DNA from: Mycobacterium sp. ACS1612
GTDB lineage: Bacteria > Actinomycetota > Actinomycetes > Mycobacteriales > Mycobacteriaceae
NCBI RefSeq assembly: GCF_001667505.1
Contig: NZ_LZHZ01000071.1
Location: forward strand, 1-64,000
DNA: 64,000 nucleotides
Direction: 5' to 3'
The position numbers and the translations under genes are program-made. Below the pieces are notes generated by a model that ran no database searches, was not told the origin of the DNA, and saw only the letters and a list, made by a program, of their open reading frames with translations. Numbering within the stretch: the stretch's first letter is position 1; each line of letters begins with the position of its first letter. Of this stretch, positions 42,984 through 51,490 are shown piece by piece.

Positions 42984-43036
42984 GTGCCGCAGCGGCACAT
43001 CGAGCGAATATCCGATTTGGAGCGCGCTGCCAAATC
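42984..43036. promoter_or_regulatory. Two inverted repeats between divergent SnoaL-like genes
   Basis: GTGCCGC-A-GCGGCAC at 42984-42998 is a perfect 15-base palindrome 38 bases upstream of the minus gene. GATTTGG at 43014-43020 pairs with CCAAATC at 43030-43036 around a nine-base spacer. The LuxR-family gene at 43606 is the nearest regulator. The first palindrome likely overlaps the minus-strand -35 region if TAGCGT is its -10. Confidence 0.5.
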
Positions 43037-43145
43037 CACAGAATTGCCGATGCGTGCCTTGCGGTTTCCATGGTTTGCCCGATGTGTGTGTCAGGCAGAC
43101 CTCGTACCGTACGGATCGAAACCGCTTGAGCAGAGGGAGGAACCG

Positions 43146-43541
43146 ATGAGCGAGCACCCCAACGTGACAACAGTGAATCGGATGACGGAGGCCATCGTGG
43201 CGGAGGACCGCGAGACGCTTGCGTCGTTGTTCACCGCCGACTTCAAGTACCACCTTCGCGGACCGTTCGCCACCGCTGGCGACCATCTCGGCGTGGCGGG
43301 CATCCTCGGCGCGATCCGCCCGGTCTTCGACGCGACCGGCGGGGACGTCAAGCTCGAGCAACAGTTCTGCGTCGGCCTCGACGGCTGGGCAGCCGAGTGG
43401 GAGCATGCTGTGCTCGGCCGCCGCGGCAAGACACTCGAGTCGGACAACGCGTTCGTCTACCGATTCGTCGGCGGTCGGATCGCTGAGATGTGGATGTTCC
43501 TGGGCGCCGACCCCGACGCTGCCGCCACGTTCTTCGGTTAA
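43146..43541 (+). CDS. SnoaL-like domain protein 2
   Basis: 131 residues from ATG 43146, preceded by GGGAGG. The sequence VNRMTEAIVAEDRETLASLF followed by DFKYHLRGPF and the C-terminal FVGGRIAEMWMFLG is a typical SnoaL-like fold. It lies between the divergent SnoaL gene and the LuxR regulator, 64 bases before the latter. The pair may form a hetero- or homodimer acting on a ring compound; this is a guess. Confidence 0.82.
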   Translation: MSEHPNVTTVNRMTEAIVAEDRETLASLFTADFKYHLRGPFATAGDHLGVAGILGAIRPVFDATGGDVKLEQQFCVGLDGWAAEWEHAVLGRRGKTLESDNAFVYRFVGGRIAEMWMFLGADPDAAATFFG

Positions 43542-43605
43542 CGCTCCCGGCGGCTGGTGCGTCCACCACACTGGAGGGGTGGGTGGGCCTGGCCAGAGCC
43601 GCGGC

Positions 43606-45171
43606 ATGGCATGGGACGAGGAATACCGGCGACTTGCCACGCTCGATGTCGAGCAAGGACTCGACGTCGACGATCTCGACCGACTGGCGACCGCCGCATA
43701 TATGACCGGGCGCGACGACGTGAGCTTCGAGCTCTGGGGCCGGGGACATCACCGCTGCCTCGAGACAAGCGACATGGCCCGAGCGGTCCACCTTGGGGTG
43801 CGGCTGGCCCAAGCCCTCGCCTTCAAAGGTGATATCGCCCGCAGCTGTGGGTGGGTCGACCGGTCACAACGTCTGCTGGACGAGGCCAATCTCGACTGCG
43901 TCGAGCGCGGTTTTCTTGAACACGCGGCGGGTATGTGCCGGATCTTCGCCGACGGCGACATCGCGGCGGCCAACGCCGCGTTCGGGCGGGCAGCTAAGAC
44001 AGGCGAGCGATTCCGCGACCGAGAACTGCTCACACTCGCTCGTATGGGCGCGGGCAGGTGTCTGATCTACCTCGGAGAGATCGCCGGAGGCCTGGCGCTT
44101 CTCGACGAGGCCATGGTGTCGGTTGAGGCCTGCGAAATCCCGCCGATGGCCGTAGGCGACGCGTACTGCACAGTGATCGACGCCTGCTACGAGCTGTTCG
44201 ACCTTCGCCGCTGCGAGCAGTGGACGGACTCGTTCACACGGTGGTGTGCGGCTCAGGGCGGGCTCGTCCTTTACCGGGGGCACTGCCTGCTGCATCGCGC
44301 CGAGCTGCTGATGCTGCACGGTTACTGGTCCGACGCCGTCACCGCCGCGCAGGAGGCGTGTGCCCGGCTCGCCGAGCCGATCAACCCTCTGACGCTCGGG
44401 GGTGCCCACTATGTCGAGGGCGAATTGCACCGGCTGCGTGGCGAATTCGCGATGGCCGAGCAGGCATATGAGCGCGCCAACGCGCTCGGATGCCAACCAC
44501 AGCCAGGCATGGCGTTGCTGCGACTCGCGCAAGGCCGCAGCGACGTCGCCGCCGCGCAATTGCGACGACGGCTCGCCGAGGCGGACCAACCCATCGACCG
44601 TGCCCGCGTCCTGTGTGCGGCCGCTGAGATCCTGATCGCAGCCGAGGACGTCGAAGGCGCTAGGGCGGCGGCCGACGAATTGACCTTGCTCGCAACCGAA
44701 CTCGGCTCGTCGCTCTTGCGGGCGCACGCCGCACTGGCGACCGGTGCCGTTCTCCTCGCGGCATCAGATGTGACCACGGCACTGGGTGCGCTGCGCCGCG
44801 CCGCCAGTGATTGGATCGAGATGCGCATCCCCCATGAGGAGGCGCGCACCCGCCTGCTAATCGCCGACGCGTGCGACGCGCTGGCAGACCTCGACACCGC
44901 CGCGATGGAACGGCGCGCAGCGCGGTCGACGCTTGCGGCGCTCGGAGGGGACGTAGTCCCAGAACGCCAACTGGCACCAGGTCTGACCACTCGCGAGGCG
45001 GAGGTGTTGACACTCGTCGCCCGCGGAAAGACCAACCGTGTGGTCGCCGCCGAGCTCTGCATCAGCGAGAAGACCGTCGCCAGTCACCTCAACCACATCT
45101 TCACCAAACTCGGGCTGTCTTCACGGTCAGCGGCGACCGCCTACGCGTACGAGCACAACCTCGTGTCATAG
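43606..45171 (+). CDS. LuxR-family regulator with TPR-like sensor region
   Basis: 521 residues from ATG 43606 (MAWDEEYRR). Residues ~10-420 are a repeated helical, TPR-like region rich in Ala and Leu, with no ATPase P-loop visible. The C-terminal HTH at ~460-515 reads LTTREAEVLTLVARGKTNR, then ISEKTVASHLNHIFTKLG. A GTG nine codons upstream is too close to its ribosome site. It probably binds a small molecule or protein and acts on the adjacent SnoaL promoters. Confidence 0.87.
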   Translation: MAWDEEYRRLATLDVEQGLDVDDLDRLATAAYMTGRDDVSFELWGRGHHRCLETSDMARAVHLGVRLAQALAFKGDIARSCGWVDRSQRLLDEANLDCVERGFLEHAAGMCRIFADGDIAAANAAFGRAAKTGERFRDRELLTLARMGAGRCLIYLGEIAGGLALLDEAMVSVEACEIPPMAVGDAYCTVIDACYELFDLRRCEQWTDSFTRWCAAQGGLVLYRGHCLLHRAELLMLHGYWSDAVTAAQEACARLAEPINPLTLGGAHYVEGELHRLRGEFAMAEQAYERANALGCQPQPGMALLRLAQGRSDVAAAQLRRRLAEADQPIDRARVLCAAAEILIAAEDVEGARAAADELTLLATELGSSLLRAHAALATGAVLLAASDVTTALGALRRAASDWIEMRIPHEEARTRLLIADACDALADLDTAAMERRAARSTLAALGGDVVPERQLAPGLTTREAEVLTLVARGKTNRVVAAELCISEKTVASHLNHIFTKLGLSSRSAATAYAYEHNLVS

Positions 45172-45181
45172 GCTCGCGTCG

Positions 45182-46006
45182 ATGAGCGCCCTCGATGCGA
45201 TAGCCGACTGGCCCGTCGAAACCGCCGCCGCTGCCGTCGTCACCCCCTCCGGCGTGGCAGCACAGCACGGCGACACGGGACGACGATTCGCGCTGGCGTC
45301 GGTGACCAAACCGCTCGTAGCCCGCGCCGCACAGGTCGCCCTCGAAGAGGGGGTGGTCGAACTCGACGACGAAGCCGGGCCTGCGGGCTCGACGGTGCGG
45401 CACCTGCTCGCCCACGCTGCGGGGTATGCGATGACCTCGGCGGAGCTGATCGCCAAGCCGGGCCAGCGCCGGGTGTACTCCAACTACGGCTTCCAGGTGC
45501 TCGCCGAGACCATCGAGCAGGCGTCGGGCATCGAGTTCGGCCAGTACCTGACCGAGGCGGTGTTCCAACCGCTCGGCATGACCGACTCCGTGCTGGAGGG
45601 AGGCGCCCAGGCGGCCGGCTACGGGGCTACGTCGACGATTGCCGACCTGGCGGCGTTCGCGGCCGACCTGCTGCGCCCGGCGACAGTGTCACCGCAGATG
45701 CACACCGAGGCCACCGAGGTGCAATTTGCGGGCTTGGCCGGCGTGCTGCCGGGCTTCGGGTCGCAACGGCCCAACGACTGGGGGCTGGGCTTCGAGATCA
45801 GAGACGGCAAGTCGCCACATTGGACCGGATCGTCCAATTCGGGGCGCACGTACGGGCATTTTGGCCAGTCAGGCACGTTCTTGTGGGTGGATCCTCAGGC
45901 CGATGTTGCGCTCGTGGTGCTGACCGACCGCAAATTCGGCGACTGGACATACCCGCTGTGGCCAGCGATCTCTGACGAAGTCCTGAGAGAATTTCGCGCA
46001 GACTAG
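45182..46006 (+). CDS. Serine hydrolase, beta-lactamase/esterase family
   Basis: 274 residues from ATG 45182. The serine-lysine motif SVTK is at S40-K43, the second motif YSN is at 99-101, and a third HFG-type motif (YGHFGQSG) occurs near residue 225. It has no signal peptide, so it is probably a cytoplasmic esterase or amidase of the EstB/AmpC-like family and not a secreted penicillin-binding enzyme. It starts ten bases after the LuxR gene stop, consistent with one transcript. Confidence 0.86.
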   Translation: MSALDAIADWPVETAAAAVVTPSGVAAQHGDTGRRFALASVTKPLVARAAQVALEEGVVELDDEAGPAGSTVRHLLAHAAGYAMTSAELIAKPGQRRVYSNYGFQVLAETIEQASGIEFGQYLTEAVFQPLGMTDSVLEGGAQAAGYGATSTIADLAAFAADLLRPATVSPQMHTEATEVQFAGLAGVLPGFGSQRPNDWGLGFEIRDGKSPHWTGSSNSGRTYGHFGQSGTFLWVDPQADVALVVLTDRKFGDWTYPLWPAISDEVLREFRAD

Positions 46007-46123
46007 CGCAACACATGCCTCACAAGGCACAATAGACACGCACGACACAGCGTTAGCTCTAAGTCATTCGGTTCTGCCAGGTCGTTGGGGAAGACGTCCC
46101 TCGCGGAACCGAAGGAGCAGCTG

Positions 46124-46636
46124 ATGCGTGCAGCGAACCAATTCGCCGACGCGGCGACAGGTGTGGTGTACATCCATGCCTCACCCGCGGCGGTATGCCC
46201 GCATGTCGAGTGGGCGCTTTCGTCGACCCTTCAGGCAAGGGCGAATCTCAAGTGGACCCCGCAACCGGCGATGCCGGGGCAGTTACGTGCGGTCACGAAC
46301 TGGATCGGGCCGGTCGGCACGGGCGCGCAGTTGGCCAACGCGCTGCGGTCGTGGTCGGTGCTGCGGTTCGAGGTGACCGAGGACCCGAGCGCCGGCGTCG
46401 ACGGGCACCGCTGGTGCCACACCCCGCAGCTGGGGTTGTGGAGCGGTCCGATGAGTGCCAACGGCGACGTGATGGTCGGCGAGATGCGGTTGCGCGCGTT
46501 GATGGCCTCCGGCGCCGACGTGTTGGCCGCCGAACTCGATTCGGTGCTCGGCACCGCGTGGGACGAGGCGCTGGAGCCTTACCGCGATGGCGGCGACGGC
46601 GCCGAGGTCAGCTGGCTCAGCCGGGGAGTCGGCTAG
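46124..46636 (+). CDS. DUF3145 protein
   Basis: 170 residues from ATG 46124, preceded by AAGGAGC. It begins with a short lead and then GVVYIHASPAAVCPHVEWAL and WSVLRFEVTEDPS, which I associate with the actinobacterial DUF3145 family. No catalytic motif is evident. The family is conserved in mycobacteria but its role is not established to my knowledge. It is convergent with the Crp-family gene, overlapping four bases. Confidence 0.82.
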   Translation: MRAANQFADAATGVVYIHASPAAVCPHVEWALSSTLQARANLKWTPQPAMPGQLRAVTNWIGPVGTGAQLANALRSWSVLRFEVTEDPSAGVDGHRWCHTPQLGLWSGPMSANGDVMVGEMRLRALMASGADVLAAELDSVLGTAWDEALEPYRDGGDGAEVSWLSRGVG

Positions 46637-47421
46637 CGCGCCTGCGTCGCCAGGCAATCGCAATCGAAGATCACGACGCTCTCGACCTCCAAGCGAATCC
46701 AACCGCGGTGGGCGAAATCGGCGAGAGCTTTGTTGACCGACTCGCGTGACGCGCCGACCATCTGCGCGATCTCTTCCTGCGTCAGATCATGCGTCACGCG
46801 TACCGCCCCGCTTTCTTGCGTACCGAAGCGCTGCGCCAATTGCAGCAGTTGCTTGGCGACCCGGCCGGGCACGTCGGTGAAGATCATGTCGGCGAGATAG
46901 TTGTTGGTGCGACGCAGTCGGCGGGCCAGGACTCGCAGCAACTGCTCGGCGATCTCGGGGCGCTCGGCGATCCACGCGCGCAGCGCATCGCGGTCCATCG
47001 ACGCCGCCCGCACCTCGGTGATGGTGGTGGCGCTCGATGTGCGCGGGCCCGGGTCGAAGATGGACAGTTCGCCGAACATGTCGGACGGTCCCATGATGGC
47101 GAGCATATTCTCGCGGCCGTTCGGGGACCGGCGGCTGATCTTGACCTTCCCCGAGATGATGATGAACAGGCGATCGCCTGGGTCTCCTTCCGCGAATACC
47201 GTGTGCCCGCATGGGAAATCGACGGGCTCCAGTTGCGTTGTCAGCGCGGGTACGGCGCTGGGCTCGAGCCTGTGGAATATTCCGGCCCTGGACAGCATCT
47301 TGTCTACAAAGACTCGGTCGGCATGCGGTTCGGCCCGCTCTCGCCGCCGGTAATGCCACACATTGTCGGGTCCGCGGCGCGGCATCTGATCCGTGTTGAT
47401 CGCTTTCGGGTCAGCAGTCAT
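46633..47421 (-). CDS. Crp/FNR-family regulator, paralogue of mycobacterial Crp
   Basis: 262 residues. From residue ~38 it closely follows the mycobacterial cAMP receptor protein: SRAGIFHRLEPSAVPALT, GPSDMFGELSIFDPGPRTSS (cyclic-nucleotide binding) and HTH TQEEIAQMVGASRESVNKAL. The C terminus (VVIFDCDCLATQ) differs, having two cysteines. A 38-residue N-terminal extension rich in Arg and Glu precedes it; GGAGA upstream of ATG 47421 supports that start. The extension and Cys pair suggest a specialised paralogue, with the main Crp elsewhere. Confidence 0.87.
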   Translation of the reverse strand: MTADPKAINTDQMPRRGPDNVWHYRRRERAEPHADRVFVDKMLSRAGIFHRLEPSAVPALTTQLEPVDFPCGHTVFAEGDPGDRLFIIISGKVKISRRSPNGRENMLAIMGPSDMFGELSIFDPGPRTSSATTITEVRAASMDRDALRAWIAERPEIAEQLLRVLARRLRRTNNYLADMIFTDVPGRVAKQLLQLAQRFGTQESGAVRVTHDLTQEEIAQMVGASRESVNKALADFAHRGWIRLEVESVVIFDCDCLATQAR

Positions 47422-47789
47422 TCGAGTTCTCCGAATTGTGTGGGCAAGGCATGGTCGTCACGTCCGTCGGCCGCGACGTCGCACTAGCCACAATTGCGGG
47501 TTGGGATCCCAGTAGCGCCACCGCTGGCGCCCATCCATGCCTCCGGCCACCTGGAACTTCGGCAGTGGCGGGAGCCGGAGCCGTCAGCGGCTCCACCAGG
47601 CCTGCGAAAGATGAAAAGCCATGCCAGGAAGATAGTATCGCGGTACTCCAATGGTAATTTCTTCCAACCTGCATGGTCTCGTTGAGCAGCAGACTGCCTG
47701 TGTCGAAGCATTCTCAGGCGTGAGTGCTGGTGCCAAGCAATGTGTTTCGATGTGTCAGCGGGGTTGGATTGGGCACGATAGGTGCCGGA
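47422..47789. other. Intergenic stretch, no gene seen
   Basis: This 368-bp stretch lies between the starts of the Crp-family gene and the end of the esterase gene. Only short low-quality ORFs are present on either strand, with irregular codon use. It should contain the Crp-gene promoter next to 47421. I see no RNA gene, strong hairpin or repeat. Confidence 0.6.
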
Positions 47790-48479
47790 TCAGACGGCGG
47801 CGGCGTTGAGGATCAGCTCGAGTACCTGGACGGGCCTGGTGGCGAATGAGGCGTGACTAGTGTCGAGCTCGATGGTTTCGCGGGCGTGAATACGCTCAGC
47901 CATCATCCGCTGAGTCTGCGGTGGGATCATTCGGTCTTGGGTCGAGACCTGGTACCAGCTTGGTTTGGTGTTCCACGCCGGCTCCCGGGTGAGATCCCGA
48001 AAGCACCGACGTGCGAGCGGCCTCTGGGTTGTTGCCATGATCAGCGACTCCGTGTCGTCGAGGTCGTGGCAGAAGGCGTCATGAAACGTGTCTTGGCGGT
48101 GCCACAGGAATTCGTCGTCGAAGGCCGCGCTGATACTCGCTGAGCCAGGCGCGGGGTCGCTACCGGAAAGAATGCTGGTCAAGCTTTCGCCCTGCGCAGG
48201 TGCGAAGGCAGCGAGGTAGACCAGTCCTACCACGTTGGGTGCTCGACCTGCGCCGGTGATCACCGCGCCACCGTAGGAGTGGCCGACCAGCAGGGTGGGA
48301 CCTCCCATCCATTCCGCCAATTTTCGGGTGTTCGCGATGTCGTCGGACAGCGACGTGAGCGGATTCTGCACTGCCATCACTCGATGACCCGCTTCGCACA
48401 GCCCCGGAATTATGTGCCGCCAGTGCGAACCGTCGGCGAACGCACCGTGCACGAGAACGATGTTGAGCTTGTCCGTCAT
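47790..48479 (-). CDS. Alpha/beta-hydrolase, EstC/SABP2-like esterase (copy 2)
   Basis: 229 residues. The oxyanion strand VLVHGAFADGSHWRHIIPGL, nucleophile elbow GHSYGGAV near residue 67, acidic residue in STQDRMIPPQTQ and His in LDTSHASFATRP make a complete triad. It is the same length as the esterase at 28197-28886. Here it stands alone, pointing away from the HD hydrolase, MocR and ligase genes. The 261-bp gap before the HD gene has no obvious copy of the TGGCCC operator. Confidence 0.88.
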   Translation of the reverse strand: MTDKLNIVLVHGAFADGSHWRHIIPGLCEAGHRVMAVQNPLTSLSDDIANTRKLAEWMGGPTLLVGHSYGGAVITGAGRAPNVVGLVYLAAFAPAQGESLTSILSGSDPAPGSASISAAFDDEFLWHRQDTFHDAFCHDLDDTESLIMATTQRPLARRCFRDLTREPAWNTKPSWYQVSTQDRMIPPQTQRMMAERIHARETIELDTSHASFATRPVQVLELILNAAAV

Positions 48480-48740
48480 GATGCACTTCCTCGAATGAGT
48501 ACGGAATGCCTCCGAATGGAGATGACCCGTGATGGACCATTGTGCCGATCGCTCGCCCGCGACTCAGCGCCAACACGTCTTTCGTTGGTCGGCACGAAGT
48601 TTGTGCGATCAAGCTCGCAGGGGCTTCCCCCGTCCGCATTTAAGGGATTCCTGGCCGGAGGAAGGCGGCGCGGAACCCATGGTGGCCGCCAGCATGGTTG
48701 TCAGACACAGGCCAACCACGCAAGCAGAAAGCGAGAAGCC

Positions 48741-49379
48741 ATGTCAGAAATCATTGCGGGCGTTGAGGTCCCCGAGACCGCGGCGATCGCAGAATCCACT
48801 CGTCTGGTCCAGGAGACGATCAGTCCGCTGCTCTACCACCACTCCCGCCGAGTTTTCTTCTTCGCCCAGATCCACGCTGAACGGCTCGGGGTGGAGCCAA
48901 ATCCCGAATTGCTCTACCTGGCCGCAATGTTCCACGACACCGGTCTGGTGCGGCCTTTTTCCGTTGCCGAACAGCGTTTTGAGGTCGACGGTGCAGATCA
49001 CGGGCGCAAGTTCTTGCTCGAACGCGGTTTTCCGCCCGCGGCCGCCGAAACCGTGTGGACGGCTATCGCGCTGCACACAACACCAGGCATTCCGGGGCGA
49101 ATGGGCCCGGAGATCGCCGCCATCCATTGGGGTGTGATGACCGACGTGCTCGGTTTGGGCCTTGACGATCTCAACGCCGACGAGGTGAATGAAATCCTCG
49201 CTGTCCACCCGAGGGGTGATTTCAAGAACGAATTTCTCCGGGCCTACTTCGACGGGTTCAAAAACCGCCCTGAGACGACCAACGGAACGGTCAACTCCGA
49301 CGTCGTTGAGCACTTCATCCCCGGCTATCGGCGCATCACCACCGTCGAGCGCATGCTCGGCGCGCCTTGGCCGAGCTGA
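48741..49379 (+). CDS. HD-domain hydrolase (cyanamide hydratase-like)
   Basis: 212 residues from ATG 48741. The HD-fold metal site is visible as YHHSRR (H33/H34), FHDTG (H65-D66) and later His in ALHTTPGIPG. The fungal cyanamide hydratase-type proteins and related bacterial HD hydrolases share this pattern. The longer ORF upstream is not homologous sequence. It precedes the second MocR gene. Hydration of a nitrile/isocyanide-like group or phosphohydrolysis are both possible; I cannot decide. Confidence 0.82.
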   Translation: MSEIIAGVEVPETAAIAESTRLVQETISPLLYHHSRRVFFFAQIHAERLGVEPNPELLYLAAMFHDTGLVRPFSVAEQRFEVDGADHGRKFLLERGFPPAAAETVWTAIALHTTPGIPGRMGPEIAAIHWGVMTDVLGLGLDDLNADEVNEILAVHPRGDFKNEFLRAYFDGFKNRPETTNGTVNSDVVEHFIPGYRRITTVERMLGAPWPS

Positions 49380-49406
49380 CCACGAAAAGGCATCGGCGAC
49401 ATCGCA

Positions 49407-49955
49407 ATGACCATCGCAATGAAACATGTGGGTCGCTTCACAGCGAGGCGTCGACTGGGACGGGGTGCCTCATGCCGGGTTGAATTGACGATTGCCGATC
49501 GCGTGATTGTCACAACGACTGCGATCGTGCTGATCGCCGTGTCACTAGTGTTGGCCACGCCGGCTGCGGCAACGACACCCCGCGGCGCTAGTGGTCCCGG
49601 TGATCACCTTGCGACAAGCGCCATCCGGGAGCACGAACGTGTAGGCGGCTCGTCACGTCGGTGGAGGCGTGACAACGTGGGGACAGTAGCGACCGATCAC
49701 TCTGTTGACGAGCCCCGGGCCGCCGCAGGGCAGCGCAATGCCAACCTCGGTGCGTGGCTTCCTGGCCGTGATAAGTGCAAGAGGCGCAGGGGGCTTCGCA
49801 TGCTGCCGCTGTGGTGCACCGACCCTGCCGCCGGGTGGATTGGCAGTACTACCTATCGGACGCAGAATGATCCGGGTAACCCAAGCGGCATCTCGACATC
49901 AGCAACTACCATGCTGCCTCGTAGTGCAATTCGGTACGCACGGCCGCGGCCGTGA
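49407..49955 (+). CDS. Doubtful ORF, possible exported protein
   Basis: 182 codons with one hydrophobic helix (VIVTTTAIVLIAVSLVLATP) followed by an AAAT site, which could be a signal peptide. The rest is Arg/Gly-rich, of irregular composition, and not family-like. It overlaps a 16-base palindrome near its end. It fills the 609-bp gap between the HD hydrolase and the MocR gene, which otherwise holds no gene. It may be a decayed gene or chance. Confidence 0.3.
   Translation: MTIAMKHVGRFTARRRLGRGASCRVELTIADRVIVTTTAIVLIAVSLVLATPAAATTPRGASGPGDHLATSAIREHERVGGSSRRWRRDNVGTVATDHSVDEPRAAAGQRNANLGAWLPGRDKCKRRRGLRMLPLWCTDPAAGWIGSTTYRTQNDPGNPSGISTSATTMLPRSAIRYARPRP
49939..49954. promoter_or_regulatory. 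Perfect 16-bp palindrome before MocR copy 2
   Basis: CACGGCCGCGGCCGTG reads the same on both strands and lies 35 bases before the regulator start codon. It could be an autoregulatory site. Palindromes of only G and C arise by chance in such DNA, so confidence is low. Confidence 0.35.
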
Positions 49956-49988
49956 TTTCTCAGTATCGCTTCATCCAAGGCGGCGACC

Positions 49989-51413
49989 ATGAGCTCTGGG
50001 GGGCACTCAACACGGCGAACACAAAGTTCGGTCGCCGGACTGGACATCCACCTGGATCGCCCCCGCGGCAGGGTACGCGACGGTGTCATGGAAGCTATTC
50101 GTAGCGCGATACGTTCCGGGCGACTGCTACCGGGCACTCGGTTGCCTTCAAGCCGCGCACTGGCTGCCGATCTCGGAATCGCGAGAAACACCGTCGCGCG
50201 CGCGTACGCTGAACTCATCGCCGAGGGTTGGTTGACATCACAACATGGCTCGAGCACTTTCGTTTCGTTACGTGCGGCCGAATTCGTCGGGGCGTCGGCA
50301 GCACCACCAAGCGGACCCGCACACCGTAGGCTAGACCACGACTTACGGCCCGGCCATCCGGACCTGTCGTCCTTTCCACGCGCTGAGTGGAGTCGGGCGG
50401 TCAAGCGCGCGTTGACATCGGCACCATTCGAGGCGTTCGGCTACGCCGACCCGCATGGCCGGCCCGAGCTCCGCCGCGCCCTTGCCCAATATCTCGCTCG
50501 CACGCGCGGAGTTCAGGCTCGACCGTGCAACATCGTGGTGACCAGCGGAGCCGCCGAAGGCCTGAGTCTCATCGCCGGTGCGCTGGCGGACGCCAAGGTT
50601 GCCGCCGTTGCCGTCGAGGAGTTCGGCCTGCCCTCACAGCGGGAGTCGCTGACGAGAGCGGGATTACGTTGTCCGCCAGTGGCAGTGGACGCCCATGGCG
50701 CTGAAATCGGGGCTCTTGACGACATGACAGAGGTGGGTGGCGTCTTGCTCACACCTGCGCACCAGTTCCCCCTCGGCGGGTCCTTGCATCCCGACCGCCG
50801 CGTAGCGGTCATCGATTGGGCCCGACGAACCAATAGCGTGATCATTGAAGACGACTACGACGGGGAATTCCGCTACGACACAAACCCCGTCGGTGCGCTG
50901 CACGGCGGCGGTCCCGAGCATGTCATCTACATGGGGACGGCTAGCAAGTCACTGGCGCCGGGCCTTCGTCTCGGCTGGTTGGTGTTGCCAGAACCACTCG
51001 TCGAGGCGGTGGTGCGGCAGAAGGGCGAAACCGAAGCGACATGCGGCTTCGTCGAACAGTTGGCCATGGCCGAATTCATCACGTCAGGCTCGTATGACAG
51101 ACACATTCGCACCATGCGCGCCAAGTATCGACGCCGACGCGACGAACTTGTCGCCGCGGTCACCCAGTCATCGCCGACAACGACGGTGAGAGGGACGGCC
51201 GCAGGTCTGCATGTGGTGCTCGAGTTTCCCAGTGGCGACGAGAATGCGCTGGTTCGACAGCGTCCGTGGCGGCGGTTGGGGGTGGAGCTTCTCGACTACT
51301 ACCGTCATTCCGAAATCGGCACCGCACGTGAAGGTTTCGTAATTGGCTATGCCTCTCCCTCCCCAAGTGCATGGTCAGCGGCATTGGCAGCCTTGATCGA
51401 GCTGTTGTCCTGA
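49989..51413 (+). CDS. MocR/PdxR-family regulator, copy 2
   Basis: 474 residues from ATG 49989. GntR-type winged helix (SAIRSGRLLPGTRLPSSRAL, ARNTVARAYAELI) then aminotransferase-like domain; PLP lysine K320 in MGTASKSLAPGLRLGW. It aligns over its full length with the copy at 32297-33730, including LDHDLRPGHPDLSSFPRAEW, so the two are paralogues. It is followed by the direct-repeat operator at 51426, then by a degenerate ORF and the second ligase. Confidence 0.9.
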   Translation: MSSGGHSTRRTQSSVAGLDIHLDRPRGRVRDGVMEAIRSAIRSGRLLPGTRLPSSRALAADLGIARNTVARAYAELIAEGWLTSQHGSSTFVSLRAAEFVGASAAPPSGPAHRRLDHDLRPGHPDLSSFPRAEWSRAVKRALTSAPFEAFGYADPHGRPELRRALAQYLARTRGVQARPCNIVVTSGAAEGLSLIAGALADAKVAAVAVEEFGLPSQRESLTRAGLRCPPVAVDAHGAEIGALDDMTEVGGVLLTPAHQFPLGGSLHPDRRVAVIDWARRTNSVIIEDDYDGEFRYDTNPVGALHGGGPEHVIYMGTASKSLAPGLRLGWLVLPEPLVEAVVRQKGETEATCGFVEQLAMAEFITSGSYDRHIRTMRAKYRRRRDELVAAVTQSSPTTTVRGTAAGLHVVLEFPSGDENALVRQRPWRRLGVELLDYYRHSEIGTAREGFVIGYASPSPSAWSAALAALIELLS

Positions 51414-51425
51414 CCAGTCCGTCAA

Positions 51426-51484
51426 CTGGCCCATCCATGTCGCGGCCGAATGGCCCATTATGTGCGCGTTACCGCCGTTAGCGT
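51426..51484 (+). promoter_or_regulatory. MocR-type operator and promoter, copy 2 (before ORF 51491)
   Basis: CTGGCCCAT (51426-51434) and ATGGCCCAT (51450-51458) repeat directly with 24-base spacing. The -10 hexamer TAGCGT (51479-51484) starts 28 bases after the second TGGCCC. The next ATG follows six bases later, so leaderless initiation is expected. The geometry is the same as before the cupin and before CAR. Confidence 0.72.
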
Positions 51485-51490
51485 TGAATC

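Noticed and set aside
47411..47674. 87-codon minus ORF upstream of the Crp-family gene
   Set aside because: It overlaps the Crp start, has no ribosome site and irregular codon use.
48480..48740. Search for a fourth TGGCCC-type operator before the esterase or HD gene
   Set aside because: ATGGTCCAT occurs on the minus strand, but no partner lies 24 bases away.
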